Shown: positions 32,937-41,694 of the stretch, one piece after another | Layout: the number at the start of each line of letters is the position of its first letter | Position numbering within the stretch: the first letter of the stretch is position 1 | Assembly (NCBI RefSeq): GCF_020177055.1 | Contig: NZ_JAIQXT010000004.1 | Span: 474,719-538,718, forward strand | DNA: 64,000 nt | Reading direction: 5' to 3' | From: Sphingomonas sp. R647 | Lineage (GTDB): Bacteria; Pseudomonadota; Alphaproteobacteria; Sphingomonadales; Sphingomonadaceae | The notes under the pieces: generated by a model | What the model saw: the letters and a program-made list of their open reading frames with translations, nothing else | What the model was told of the DNA's origin: nothing | The model's database searches: none | Translations under genes and position numbers: made by a program

Positions 32937-34709
32937 TCAGATCAGCCCGCGCGCCATCCACGGATCACGTTCGCCGCCTGCATCGTCGGGCTGGCTGGCC
33001 CGGCTCAGCAGTTCGCTGAACGCATCATTCTGCGACAGGAATACGGTTCCGCCGAGTGCATGCAGCAGGTGCGAGCGCTCAAGCGCGTCCATCACCGGCC
33101 CCTTCACCTCCGACAGGTGCAATTGCACCCCGGCATCGAGCAGCCGGTGATTGATCGCCTCGATGCTCTCCAGCGCGGATGCGTCGATCGCGTTCACCGC
33201 CGAACACATCAGGATCAGGTGTTTGATCCGGGGATGCTCGGCCACCTGCTCCAGCACGAACTCCTCCAGCCAGCGGGCGTTGAGATAGGTCAGGCTTTCG
33301 TCGATGCGGATCGTGACGATGCGCGGATCGGTGAGCACGTCGTGGCGCTTCACGTTCCGAAAATGCTCGGTCTCCGGTACCCGGCCGACGATGGCGGCAT
33401 GGGGGCGCGAAGCGCGCCACAGGTACAGGGCAAGGCTGATGCCGACGCCAGCGATCACACCCGGCTCCACCCCCGCAAGCAAGGTGACGGCGATGGTCGC
33501 GGCCATCGCGGCGAAGTCCGGCTTTGAGAACCGCCAGATCGCACGCGGCGTCTTGAAATCGACCAGGCTCAGCACCGCGACGATGATCGTCGCAGCCAGC
33601 GTCGCGATGGGCAGCGAACGCAACAGCGGGGTCAGGAACAGCGCGGCGATCAGAATGCCGATCGCGGTATAGGCACCGGCTGCCGGCGTTTCGGCGCCGG
33701 CGTCGTAGTTGACCACCGATCGCGCAAAGCCGCCGGTGACGGGATAGCCGCCGGAAAAAGCTGCCGCGACATTGGCGGCGCCGAGGCCGATCAGTTCCTG
33801 ATCCGGGTCGATGCGCTGGCGTCGCTTGGCGGCCAGGGTCTGTGCCACCGATACCGATTCGACAAAGCCGATGATGCTGATCAGCAGGGCCGGGACCGCC
33901 AGTTGCCCCCATAGGCCCGCGTCGAACAGCGGGATGGTGAAGGGCGGCAGGCTCTGGGGAATGGTGCCGACCACCTTGACGCCCTGTGCCTCCAGGTCGA
34001 GCAGGATCACGGCAAGGGTGGAGGCCGCCACCGCAGCGATCGGCCCGGCCTTGGCGATCAGATCGGCGGGGCGGGGGGCCATCCCGATGCGGATCAGCAA
34101 CGGCTTCAGCCCCTTGCGCACCCAGAACAGGAAGGCGGTGGCGGAGATGCCGATGACCAGCGTCGGCAGGTTGGTGGCGCCGATATTGGTGGCGAGGCTG
34201 TGGAGCAATTCGGGCATCGCCTCGCCGCTGGCGCTGACCCCGAGCAGCGACTTGAGCTGGCTGGTGGCGATGATGATCCCGCTGGCGGTGATGAAGCCGG
34301 ACACGACCGGGTGGGATAGCAGATTGCCCAGAAAGCCGAGCCGCAGTACGCCCATGCCGATCAGGATCAGGCCGGACAGCAACGCCAGGATCAGTGCTGC
34401 GGCGATGAATTCGGCCGTGCCCGGCGCCGCGACGCTGCTCGCGGCTGCCAGCGTCATCAGCGAGACGACCGCGACCGGCCCGACCGCCAGCGTGCGGCTG
34501 GTCCCGAACAGCGCATAGGCGATGATCGGCAGGATCGAGGCATAGAGCCCGATTTCGGGCGGGAGCCCCGCCAGCATGGCATACGCCAGGCTCTGGGGAA
34601 TCAGCATGATCGTGACGATTGCTGCCGCGACCAGATCGTTGGTTAGCGTCGTTCGGTTATAGCGCTGCCCCCAGTCGAGGACCGGCAGGTATCGGGTCAG
34701 CACGCTCAT
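32937..34709 (-). CDS. SulP family anion transporter with STAS domain
   Basis: 590 residues. The first 430 contain the inverted-repeat SLC26/SulP membrane domain with the PQSLAYAMLAGLPPEIGLYA signature near the N-terminus and GGYPVTGGFARSVVN in the second half. A cytoplasmic STAS domain follows (about 445-560, with SAVNAIDASALESIEAI). Family members move sulfate, bicarbonate or other anions. In this locus sulfate or sulfite is a good guess, since the gene starts one base after the SQR fusion gene and is the last of a sulfur operon. Confidence 0.92.
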   Translation of the reverse strand: MSVLTRYLPVLDWGQRYNRTTLTNDLVAAAIVTIMLIPQSLAYAMLAGLPPEIGLYASILPIIAYALFGTSRTLAVGPVAVVSLMTLAAASSVAAPGTAEFIAAALILALLSGLILIGMGVLRLGFLGNLLSHPVVSGFITASGIIIATSQLKSLLGVSASGEAMPELLHSLATNIGATNLPTLVIGISATAFLFWVRKGLKPLLIRIGMAPRPADLIAKAGPIAAVAASTLAVILLDLEAQGVKVVGTIPQSLPPFTIPLFDAGLWGQLAVPALLISIIGFVESVSVAQTLAAKRRQRIDPDQELIGLGAANVAAAFSGGYPVTGGFARSVVNYDAGAETPAAGAYTAIGILIAALFLTPLLRSLPIATLAATIIVAVLSLVDFKTPRAIWRFSKPDFAAMAATIAVTLLAGVEPGVIAGVGISLALYLWRASRPHAAIVGRVPETEHFRNVKRHDVLTDPRIVTIRIDESLTYLNARWLEEFVLEQVAEHPRIKHLILMCSAVNAIDASALESIEAINHRLLDAGVQLHLSEVKGPVMDALERSHLLHALGGTVFLSQNDAFSELLSRASQPDDAGGERDPWMARGLI

Positions 34710-34710
34710 C

Positions 34711-36369
34711 TCAGGCTGCGCTACGATGCTGCGGCTGGGCCATCCATTCGCGGCCCTTGAGCATTGCGTTCCAGTAGATCCATGGGAGTGCTTCGGACTT
34801 GAGCAGCCAGGACAGGCGCTGTGGCTTGGTGCCCTCGATGATCCAGCTTGGGAAGCTGGGCAACAGCTTGCCGCCATAGCCAAACTCGGCGAGCAGGATC
34901 TTCCCGCGCTCGACGGTCAGCGGGCACGAGCCATAGCCGTCATAGACCGCCCGGGGTGGCTTGCCCGCCAGGAATGCGATCAGGTTTTCGGCGACGACCG
35001 GTGCCTGTTTGCGCGCCGCTGCCATCGTCTTGGCGTTGGGGGTCGATCCGCCATCGCCCAGACCAAAGATGTTGGCGTAGCGGACATGCTGAAGGCTGGC
35101 CTGATCGACATCGACATAGCCCGCTTCGTTGGCAAGCGGGCTGCGCGCGATAAAGGCGGGGGCCCGTTGCGGTGGCGTGACGTGGATCATGTCGAAGGAT
35201 CTAGTGACCTCACCCGCCTGTTCGCGGAAGGTCGCCGTGCGATCGGCGCCATTGACCGCGATCAGCGTCGATTCGAATGCAAGGTCGATACCGTAGCGGT
35301 CGACATATTCCATCAGCGGCGGGACGAATTCCTTCACCCCGAACAGCACCGCGCCGGCGGTATGAAACTGGACATCGATATCCCGCAGCACCCCGGCGCG
35401 GCGCCAGTGATCGCAGGACAGGTACATCGCCTTTTGCGGCGCGCCCGCGCATTTGATCGGCATCGGCGGCTGAGTGAACAGGGCCGTGCCGCCCTTCAGC
35501 GAGCGGACCAGCTCCCATGTATAGGGCGCGGTGTCATAGCTGTAGTTCGAGGTGACCCCGTTCCGGCCCAGCGTCTCGGGCAGGCCGTCGACTGCCGCCC
35601 AGTCGAGCGCGATGCCGGGCGCGACGACCAACGCGCGGTATCCGATCGTGCTCCCGTCCTCCAGCGTGACGGCATCGCGCTCTGGCTGAAAGCTGGCGAC
35701 TGCGCCCTTGATCCAGCGCACGCCGGCGGGGATGACGCTCGCTTCGGCGCGCCGGGTTTCGGCCACGTCGAATACGCCGCCACCGACCATCGTCCAGCCC
35801 GGCTGATAGTCATGGCTGTCACGCGGCTCGATGACGACGATGTCGAGTGTTGCGTCACGCTCAAGCAGCGACGCCGCTGTCGCGAGCCCGGCCGATCCCC
35901 CGCCGATCACGACGATGTCGGCCTTGCCTGGCCTTGCTCCCTCGGGGGGCGTGGACGGCAGCTCCAGCCGCGGGCGCAACGCCGTCAGGTCGTAACCGGC
36001 ATCCGCTGCGGTGGCGATGATGCTGTCGGCAGACCGCGCTCCTGCCTGGGATAGCGCCCACAAGGTCGTCGAGCGGGTTCCGGTGCGGCAATAGGCCAGA
36101 ACCGGACCGTCGAGCCGCACGAGCGCGCTGGCCATCTGCGCGACCTCTGCGTCGCCGATCTGGCCGGGAATGGCCGGAACGTGCGCAAATCCCATGCCGT
36201 GGCGCGCGGCGAGCGCCTCCATGTCCGCCGCCGACAATTGCCCGGGCTCCTCGCCATCCGGCCGATTGTCGATGATCGCACGGAATCCGTCGCGCGCCGC
36301 CTGGGCGACATCGGCTTCGCTGAGCTGGGGCGATACCGACAAGGTCGGGGTCAGGGGCTTGAACGGCAT
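34711..36369 (-). CDS. DUF442 phosphatase-like domain fused to sulfide:quinone oxidoreductase
   Basis: 552 residues. Residues 1-110 form a tyrosine-phosphatase-like DUF442 (BLH-type) domain with the signature loop YCRTGTRS (Cys94, Arg99) and FRAIIDNRPDGEEPG. A Rossmann FAD motif IGGGSAGLATA begins at 154, and the rest is type SQR with the redox cysteine in IKCAGAPQKAMYLS and another in YGSCPLTV near the end. SQR oxidises sulfide to persulfide or polysulfide and passes electrons to quinone. The phosphatase-like domain may process phospho- or persulfide substrates; that is unproven. The gene is in a sulfur operon behind peroxiredoxin and transporter genes. Confidence 0.9.
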   Translation of the reverse strand: MPFKPLTPTLSVSPQLSEADVAQAARDGFRAIIDNRPDGEEPGQLSAADMEALAARHGMGFAHVPAIPGQIGDAEVAQMASALVRLDGPVLAYCRTGTRSTTLWALSQAGARSADSIIATAADAGYDLTALRPRLELPSTPPEGARPGKADIVVIGGGSAGLATAASLLERDATLDIVVIEPRDSHDYQPGWTMVGGGVFDVAETRRAEASVIPAGVRWIKGAVASFQPERDAVTLEDGSTIGYRALVVAPGIALDWAAVDGLPETLGRNGVTSNYSYDTAPYTWELVRSLKGGTALFTQPPMPIKCAGAPQKAMYLSCDHWRRAGVLRDIDVQFHTAGAVLFGVKEFVPPLMEYVDRYGIDLAFESTLIAVNGADRTATFREQAGEVTRSFDMIHVTPPQRAPAFIARSPLANEAGYVDVDQASLQHVRYANIFGLGDGGSTPNAKTMAAARKQAPVVAENLIAFLAGKPPRAVYDGYGSCPLTVERGKILLAEFGYGGKLLPSFPSWIIEGTKPQRLSWLLKSEALPWIYWNAMLKGREWMAQPQHRSAA

Positions 36370-36446
36370 CAGGATCGTCCTTGAACAACGGTGTCGGCGG
36401 GCGTCGGCGATGCCGGGCGTCGATGACTCGACGCCCGGCACTGGGT

Positions 36447-37097
36447 TCAGGCCGCCACCGGGCGCGTCGAGAAATACCAGTCGGTATAGGTGAAGCCCTC
36501 GCCCTCGCGGGCCGTGGCTGCGGCGATGGTCTTTGGCGGCGAGACGATGGCGTCATCGCCGGGCTGCCAGCCGGCTGGCGTGGCAACGCCGTTGGCGTCG
36601 CTCGTCTGCATGGCGGTGACGAGGCGCACGATTTCGGGGATCGAGCGACCATTGCTCATCGGATAATAGAGCATCGCGCGCAGCACGCCTTCGGGATCGA
36701 TCACGAACGTACCGCGCACGGCGGAGGTGTCGCTCGCGCCCTCATGGATCATGCCATAGGCGCGAGCCACGTCCATCTTAAGGTCTTCGATGATCGGGAA
36801 GGGGATTTCGACCCCGAACTTCTCGGCGATGTTCCGCGTCCACGCGATGTGCGAATAGATGCTGTCGATCGACAGCCCAAGCAGCTCGCAGTTCTTGCCC
36901 TTCAGTTCCGCCGCAACCTCGGCAAATCCGATGAACTCGGTGGTGCAGACGGGCGTGAAATCGGACGGGTGCGAGAACAGCACCAGCCACTTGCCCTTGT
37001 AATCGGCGAGCGCGCGGTCGCCGTGCGTGGTCTTGGCGGAAAAGGTCGGGGCGGGCGCGTTTAAGCGCGGCAGACCGATGGAGGGGGTATCAGACAT
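36447..37097 (-). CDS. Peroxiredoxin, Prx6 type
   Basis: 216 residues. Peroxidatic cysteine in HPSDFTPVCTTEF (near 51), then GLSIDSIYSHIAW and the C-terminal dimerisation extension typical of Prx6-like proteins. It reduces hydrogen peroxide and alkyl hydroperoxides, and possibly polysulfides. A further cysteine in GKNCELL might act in resolution. It resembles the divergent peroxiredoxin at 38999-39655. It overlaps the DUF6691-like gene by eight bases, so it belongs to the sulfur operon. Confidence 0.93.
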   Translation of the reverse strand: MSDTPSIGLPRLNAPAPTFSAKTTHGDRALADYKGKWLVLFSHPSDFTPVCTTEFIGFAEVAAELKGKNCELLGLSIDSIYSHIAWTRNIAEKFGVEIPFPIIEDLKMDVARAYGMIHEGASDTSAVRGTFVIDPEGVLRAMLYYPMSNGRSIPEIVRLVTAMQTSDANGVATPAGWQPGDDAIVSPPKTIAAATAREGEGFTYTDWYFSTRPVAA

Positions 37098-37542
37098 TGG
37101 ACGTCTCCGGGTTGCGTTGCCGTGCCGGGGTGGCAGGCAGCAGGCGGTGCAGGATCATCCCGCCGAGCATCGACGCCACAAAGATCCCAGCGGGAACGGG
37201 GGCGAGGGCGAGATCGGCGATGGCCGGGCCGGGGCAGAGACCTGCAATTCCCCAGCCGATGCCGAAGAGCACCGCGCCGCCAATCAGCGACGGATCGACA
37301 TCGCGGCGGGTGGGCAGCGAGAAGCGGATATCGGCGAGCGGTGCGGCCATGCGCTTCTGCACGGCCCAGGCGAGCGCCATCGGGATCAGCGCGCCGCCCA
37401 TGACAAATGCCAGCGTCGGATCCCACGCGCCGAAGATATCGAGAAAGCCGCGCACGCGCTGGGGATCGGCCATGCCCGACACGGCTAGCCCCGAACCGAA
37501 CAACGCTCCGGCGACCAGGGCAAACAGGCTGCGGCGCATCAT
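37090..37542 (-). CDS. DUF6691/YeeE-type membrane protein (half-transporter)
   Basis: 150 residues with four to five hydrophobic helices. The motifs [20 protein letters not shown] and [15 protein letters not shown] are the hallmark of the short YeeE/YedE-related proteins that come in pairs. The cysteine in GLCPGPA is the conserved one. Such pairs are thought to pass sulfur species such as thiosulfate through the inner membrane. The partner is encoded immediately upstream, overlapping by four bases. Confidence 0.9.
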   Translation of the reverse strand: MMRRSLFALVAGALFGSGLAVSGMADPQRVRGFLDIFGAWDPTLAFVMGGALIPMALAWAVQKRMAAPLADIRFSLPTRRDVDPSLIGGAVLFGIGWGIAGLCPGPAIADLALAPVPAGIFVASMLGGMILHRLLPATPARQRNPETSNV

Positions 37543-37982
37543 TGGACGAACCCCAGTGCGTTCATTGCGGCGACCGTCGCGATCCCCGCTGCCATGAAGC
37601 TGGCGGTGGCGATCAGCGAACGCGGCGAAAGGCGGGACATGCCGCACACGCCGTGGCCGCTGGTGCAGCCGCTGCCCAACCGCGTGCCAAAGCCGACGAG
37701 CAGGCCGCCGAGCACGATCGTTGCGAGGCTGGTCGGGAAGCGGGCTTCAACCGGGCCAAGCGCTGCCGCGATCACTGCCGCGCCCAGGGGCAGGCCGATC
37801 ACGAACGCCGCCGCGACCGCCCATGGTGCGCCTTCGCCCGACAGACCGGTGGCACGTGCCGCAAGGCCACTCACACCGGCGATCCGACCGAGGCCGAGCA
37901 GCATGATTGCTGCCGCCGTCCCGATCATCAGGCCGCCGATCAGTCCCTGAACGGGCATGGCGTTTGCGAAAATGGCCTCCAT
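37539..37982 (-). CDS. YeeE/YedE family sulfur transporter half
   Basis: 147 residues. Four hydrophobic helices and the YeeE signature [20 protein letters not shown] with two conserved cysteines that probably relay sulfur. It starts at ATG 37982, overlapping the stop of the hydrolase gene by one base in TGATG, and partners the shorter downstream protein. Serratia and other proteobacteria have comparable pairs next to a BLH-type hydrolase and an ArsR regulator. Confidence 0.92.
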   Translation of the reverse strand: MEAIFANAMPVQGLIGGLMIGTAAAIMLLGLGRIAGVSGLAARATGLSGEGAPWAVAAAFVIGLPLGAAVIAAALGPVEARFPTSLATIVLGGLLVGFGTRLGSGCTSGHGVCGMSRLSPRSLIATASFMAAGIATVAAMNALGFVQ

Positions 37983-38908
37983 CACAGCACGTCCAGCGGA
38001 ATCTTGAGGTAGCGCGTGCCGTTCGATTCTGGCTCCGGCAGGTGGCCGCCGCGGATATTCACCTGAATCGACGGCAGGATCAGCTTGGGCATGGCCAGGG
38101 TGGCATCGCGGGCATCGCGCATCGCCACGAAATCATCCTCGCTTACGCCTTCATGGACATGGACATTGCCGGTGCGCTGCGCCCCGACCGTCGTTTCCCA
38201 GGCATAGCTGTCGCGTCCGACTGCCTTATAGTCATGGCAGAGGAACAGGCGGGTCTGTTCGGGCAGCGCCATCAGTCGGCGGATCGAACGGAACAGCTGG
38301 CGGGAATCGCCGCCGGGGAAATCGGCGCGCGCCGTGCCGTAATCCGGCATGAACAGCGTATCGCCGGTAAAGACGGCGTCGCCGATGACGTAGGCGAGGT
38401 CGGCCGGGGTGTGGCCCGGGACGTGCAGCGCCATCGCCTGCAACTCGCCGATCTGGAAGGTGTCGCCATCCTCGAACAGGCGATCGAATTCCGACCCGTC
38501 GCGGGCAAAATCGGTGCCCTCGTTGAAGATCTTTCCGAAGACATTCTGGACGTGGATGATCTCGCGACCAATCGCGAGCGCACCGCCCAGCTTTTCCTTG
38601 AGATAGGGTGCGGCCGACAGGTGATCGGCATGCGCGTGGGTTTCCAGCAGCCAGGTCACGGTCAAAGCCTCGTCCTGTACATAGGCGATGATCGCATCCG
38701 CCGACGCGAAGCTGGTCCGTCCGGCCGCCGGATCGAAATCGAGGACGCTGTCGACGATCGCCGCTTCGCCCGTCGCCGGATCATGCACGACGTAGCTGAC
38801 GGTATTGGTGGGCTCGTCAAAGAAGCTTTTGACGACCGGCGTGTGCCCGGTGCCGCCACGGGCGTTGCCGATCATTGCTGCGGCTTGGTCGAGATGGGGA
38901 TCGCTCAT
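37982..38908 (-). CDS. MBL-fold hydrolase, persulfide dioxygenase-like (BLH/ETHE1 type)
   Basis: 308 residues. The metallo-beta-lactamase metal motif [15 protein letters not shown] (HxHxDH), the histidine in [11 protein letters not shown], the aspartate in [11 protein letters not shown] and the histidine in LFLCHDYKA give the mono-iron site of ETHE1-like enzymes. These oxidise glutathione persulfide to sulfite. It heads the minus-strand sulfur operon, 90 bp from the divergent peroxiredoxin gene, with the candidate operator between them. The C-terminal 60 residues are the usual extension of BLH proteins. Confidence 0.92.
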   Translation of the reverse strand: MSDPHLDQAAAMIGNARGGTGHTPVVKSFFDEPTNTVSYVVHDPATGEAAIVDSVLDFDPAAGRTSFASADAIIAYVQDEALTVTWLLETHAHADHLSAAPYLKEKLGGALAIGREIIHVQNVFGKIFNEGTDFARDGSEFDRLFEDGDTFQIGELQAMALHVPGHTPADLAYVIGDAVFTGDTLFMPDYGTARADFPGGDSRQLFRSIRRLMALPEQTRLFLCHDYKAVGRDSYAWETTVGAQRTGNVHVHEGVSEDDFVAMRDARDATLAMPKLILPSIQVNIRGGHLPEPESNGTRYLKIPLDVL

Positions 38909-38935
38909 GGGATGCTCCGACTCAGGATTTAACAG

Positions 38936-38952
38936 TTACAATATGTATGTAA
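38936..38952. promoter_or_regulatory. Candidate ArsR-family operator
   Basis: TTACA-ATATGTA-TGTAA is a perfect 5-bp inverted repeat with a 7-bp spacer, in an AT-rich patch of a GC-rich genome, between the two divergent sulfur transcription units. Size and symmetry fit winged-helix ArsR dimers such as BigR or SqrR. It overlaps where both promoters must lie. Confidence 0.6.
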
Positions 38953-38998
38953 TCGTGTATCTGAGTTGCGTCAATCGATTTGAGGTGCCAACGGGACC

Positions 38999-39655
38999 AT
39001 GATGACTGAATCGAATTCTTCTTCCGCCGCTGCACCACAGCGTCCGCTTCGCATCGGTGACATAGCGCCCGGCTTTCAGGCACGTTCGACACTCGGCGCG
39101 GTCCGGCTGTCGGACTACCGCGGCAGATGGCTGGTCTTTTTCTCGCACCCGGCTGATTTCACGCCGGTCTGTACCAGCGAGTTCGTCAGCATCGCCAAGG
39201 CGGCCGATGCCTTTGCCGCGCTGGATTGCGGACTGCTTGGCCTGTCCGTCGACAGCCTCTATTCTCATCTCGCCTGGGTTCGCGCGATCCGCCAGAGGTT
39301 CGGCGTCACCATCCCGTTTCCAATCGTCGAGGATCCGTCGATGGTGATCGGGCGTGCCTATGGGATGATCGAGCCGCATTCGGACGATTCGTCGGCGGTC
39401 CGCGCGACATATTTTATCGATCCCGAAGGCGTGATCCGGGCAATGACCTGGTATCCCCTGAATGTCGGGCGATCGGTGGCGGAGATGCTGCGCATGGTCG
39501 CTGCGCTTCAGCGAACGGCTGGCAATGACGTCCTCGCGCCGGAGGGGTGGCGGATCGGCGACGATCTGTTGATGCCCCCGGCCCAGGATCAGCACGCTGT
39601 GCTCGCGGGGGAGGATGAACATTGGTTCTATCGGACGACGGCGGACGCGAAATGA
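38999..39655 (+). CDS. Peroxiredoxin, Prx6 type (second copy)
   Basis: 218 residues, related to the protein at 36447-37097 through FFSHPADFTPVCTSEFVS and GLSVDSLYSHLAWVRAI. The peroxidatic cysteine is near 60. It is coupled by an ATGA overlap to the ArsR-type regulator gene. Being the first gene of the divergent unit, it should respond to the same signal as the sulfur operon. The paralogues differ most in the C-terminal 30 residues, which may mean different reductants. Confidence 0.93.
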   Translation: MMTESNSSSAAAPQRPLRIGDIAPGFQARSTLGAVRLSDYRGRWLVFFSHPADFTPVCTSEFVSIAKAADAFAALDCGLLGLSVDSLYSHLAWVRAIRQRFGVTIPFPIVEDPSMVIGRAYGMIEPHSDDSSAVRATYFIDPEGVIRAMTWYPLNVGRSVAEMLRMVAALQRTAGNDVLAPEGWRIGDDLLMPPAQDQHAVLAGEDEHWFYRTTADAK

Positions 39656-40047
39656 CGCTCTATGCCTCGCGTCCCGCTGCCGACGTCGCCGCCGAGCGCT
39701 TGAAGATTTACGCGCAGCCCCAGCGACTGATGATCCTCTCCCGTCTGCTCGAGGGCGAACACACGGTGAGCGAGATCGACGAAGCGACCGGCATCGGTCA
39801 GCCTGCGCTGAGCCAACAGCTCGCCGAGCTTCGACGGGCCGAAATCGTCAAGACGCGGCGCGTGTCAAAACAGGTCCATTATCGGCTCGCAGACGAGAAT
39901 GTCGTGATCTGCGTGCGCGGGATCGAGGCGATGTTCGGCGGGAACGCTGACCCTGTGGGTGCGCTCAGCCTCGCGATCGGCGGCGCGACCGACAGCCGCC
40001 TCGCCAGGCGACCGTCGGGCGCAGCTGCATTCGCGCGGATCGAATGA
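39652..40047 (+). CDS. ArsR-family transcriptional regulator (BigR/SqrR-like)
   Basis: 131 residues. A winged helix: RLKIYAQPQRLMILSRLLEG, SEIDEATGIGQPALSQQLAE and the wing VKTRRVSKQVHYRLADE. The recognition helix is GQPALSQQLAELRR. The fold and neighbourhood match BigR/SqrR persulfide sensors, which use two cysteines. Here the position expected for the first is serine (MILS), and only one cysteine (near residue 87) exists in the protein. It is coupled by ATGA to the peroxiredoxin gene and probably represses both divergent units from 38936-38952. Confidence 0.88.
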   Translation: MTLYASRPAADVAAERLKIYAQPQRLMILSRLLEGEHTVSEIDEATGIGQPALSQQLAELRRAEIVKTRRVSKQVHYRLADENVVICVRGIEAMFGGNADPVGALSLAIGGATDSRLARRPSGAAAFARIE

Positions 40048-40078
40048 TCCCCTGCATCAGCCCTAGCCCGCTTGAACA

Positions 40079-40759
40079 TCAACGACGACGGTAGCGGAAG
40101 TACCACACTTCATGCCCCTGCCGCCGCGCCTTGCGTTCATAGCGCGTTTCGGGCCAGTCGGCGGGGCGGGTGAGGAAATCCGCCGCGTTTTGTGCTAGCC
40201 AATCGAAATCGCGGCGCTGGTTCATCACCATCATCGACCAGCGGCAATAGGTCGGATCGTCGGTGCCAAGGCGAAATTCCGCGCCGGGCTTCAGCTTCGC
40301 CGCGATCAGGTCGAGTGGGCCGTGATTGACCATGCGCCGCTTGGCGTGGCGCGCCTTCCGCCAGGGATCGGGGTGGAGCAGATAGAGGCGGTCGAGGCTG
40401 GCATCGGGCAGCCGCTCGACGACGTCGAGCGCATCGCCCATGTGCAACCGGACATTGGTCAGGCTGCCATCGCGGATATGGCCGAGCGCGCCGGCCACAC
40501 CGTTCAGGAACGGCTCGCAACCGATGAAACCGTGGTCCGGTCGCATCGCCGCCTGACCGGCGAGATGTTCGCCTGCGCCAAAGCCGATCTCGACCTCCAG
40601 CGGACGATCGTCTCCGAACAGGCGCACCGCGTCGATCGGACCATCGGCAGGGACAGCGACTTGGGGCAGGCCCTCATCGACCAGGGCCTGCTGGCCGGCG
40701 CGCAGCTTATGCCCCTTGGCGCGGCCATAGAGGCGGCGGATCGTGCTCGGATCGTTCAT
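40079..40759 (-). CDS. trmB: tRNA (guanine-N7-)-methyltransferase
   Basis: 226 residues. The SAM-binding EIGFGAGEHLAGQA, the LYLLHPDPWRKARHAKRR motif and FRLGTDDPTYCRW toward the C-terminus are the markers of TrmB, which makes m7G46 in tRNA. The start at 40759 matches the usual MNDPSTIRRLYGRAKG opening. It closes the metK-side block on the minus strand, as in many alphaproteobacteria, but an EAL gene and a hypothetical gene have come between. Confidence 0.95.
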   Translation of the reverse strand: MNDPSTIRRLYGRAKGHKLRAGQQALVDEGLPQVAVPADGPIDAVRLFGDDRPLEVEIGFGAGEHLAGQAAMRPDHGFIGCEPFLNGVAGALGHIRDGSLTNVRLHMGDALDVVERLPDASLDRLYLLHPDPWRKARHAKRRMVNHGPLDLIAAKLKPGAEFRLGTDDPTYCRWSMMVMNQRRDFDWLAQNAADFLTRPADWPETRYERKARRQGHEVWYFRYRRR

Positions 40760-40847
40760 CGCGAGCCCCTTGGCGCAGCATGCACCGCGGGGCAAGGTTT
40801 GAGCGGTGCTGAAACGGGCGGGCAATACTGCCCGCCCGGAACCCGGC

Positions 40848-41600
40848 TCAGGCTGCGGGGCGCAATCGTGGCTGTTCCAGCACGCCGATCTGCGGGCGCG
40901 CGATGTAATAGCCTTGGAAATAGCGAACGCCGAGCGCGAGCAGCTTGTCGTAATCGGCACGGGTCTCGACCCCTTCCGCGATCAACCGCACTGCGCGCAA
41001 CCGCGCCATCTCGATCACCTTCTCGACCAGCAGCCGGCGCGACCAGCTCGTCGACAGGCCGCGGATCAGGACGGGGTCGAGCTTGATCGCGTCAGGGGTG
41101 AAGCGCGACAGCAGCGCCAGGCCGACATCGCCCGATCCGAAATCGTCGAACGCGGTCTGCATGTGCATCTTGCGATGTGCCTCGATCGTTTCGGCCATGC
41201 GGCATCCGTCGAGCCGGTCATGCTCGGCAAATTCGAACATCAGCCGTTCGGGCGGCAGGCCGGTTTCCTTGGCGACGCGCATCGTGCGTTCGCTGTCGGC
41301 AAAGGGATCGGTGATCACATCGGGGAAGAAGTTAATCGACAGCAGTGCTGGCACCTTCAGGATGCCCGCCGAAACCGCCTGCTTGATCGCGGCGACGCGG
41401 CATTGCTGGTCGAACGCGTAGCGGTCGGCCGGCTGGATCGCGTCGATCACTTCGCGCCCCGATTCGCCATTGGGGCCGCGCACCAGCGCTTCATAGGCAT
41501 AGACTTCGCCCAGCCGCGCGTCCCAGACGGGCTGGAACGCCATGGTCAGGTTAAAATCGGGCTCGGCCGTGGCCGAGGAAAAGGTCGGTACAGTCTGCAT
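40848..41600 (-). CDS. Stand-alone EAL-domain protein
   Basis: 250 residues, almost only an EAL domain. The start at 41600 has GGTGGAG six bases upstream. Metal- and substrate-binding residues are present: YEALVRG, SINFFP, FEFAEHD, FDDFGSGDVG, IKLDP and EGVET. It should be able to hydrolyse cyclic di-GMP, although the FEFAEHD segment departs from the usual FELTE. No sensory or GGDEF domain. The protein may be a diffusible phosphodiesterase or a c-di-GMP binder. Confidence 0.88.
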   Translation of the reverse strand: MQTVPTFSSATAEPDFNLTMAFQPVWDARLGEVYAYEALVRGPNGESGREVIDAIQPADRYAFDQQCRVAAIKQAVSAGILKVPALLSINFFPDVITDPFADSERTMRVAKETGLPPERLMFEFAEHDRLDGCRMAETIEAHRKMHMQTAFDDFGSGDVGLALLSRFTPDAIKLDPVLIRGLSTSWSRRLLVEKVIEMARLRAVRLIAEGVETRADYDKLLALGVRYFQGYYIARPQIGVLEQPRLRPAA

Positions 41601-41694
41601 CAGCGTCTCCACCCGCTCTTATTAGGACGAGCGAAGGGCGGATGGTTAACTCGACTAGGGATTTTTGCGTAGCGGCCTGTGGAGAAGTCAGGCC

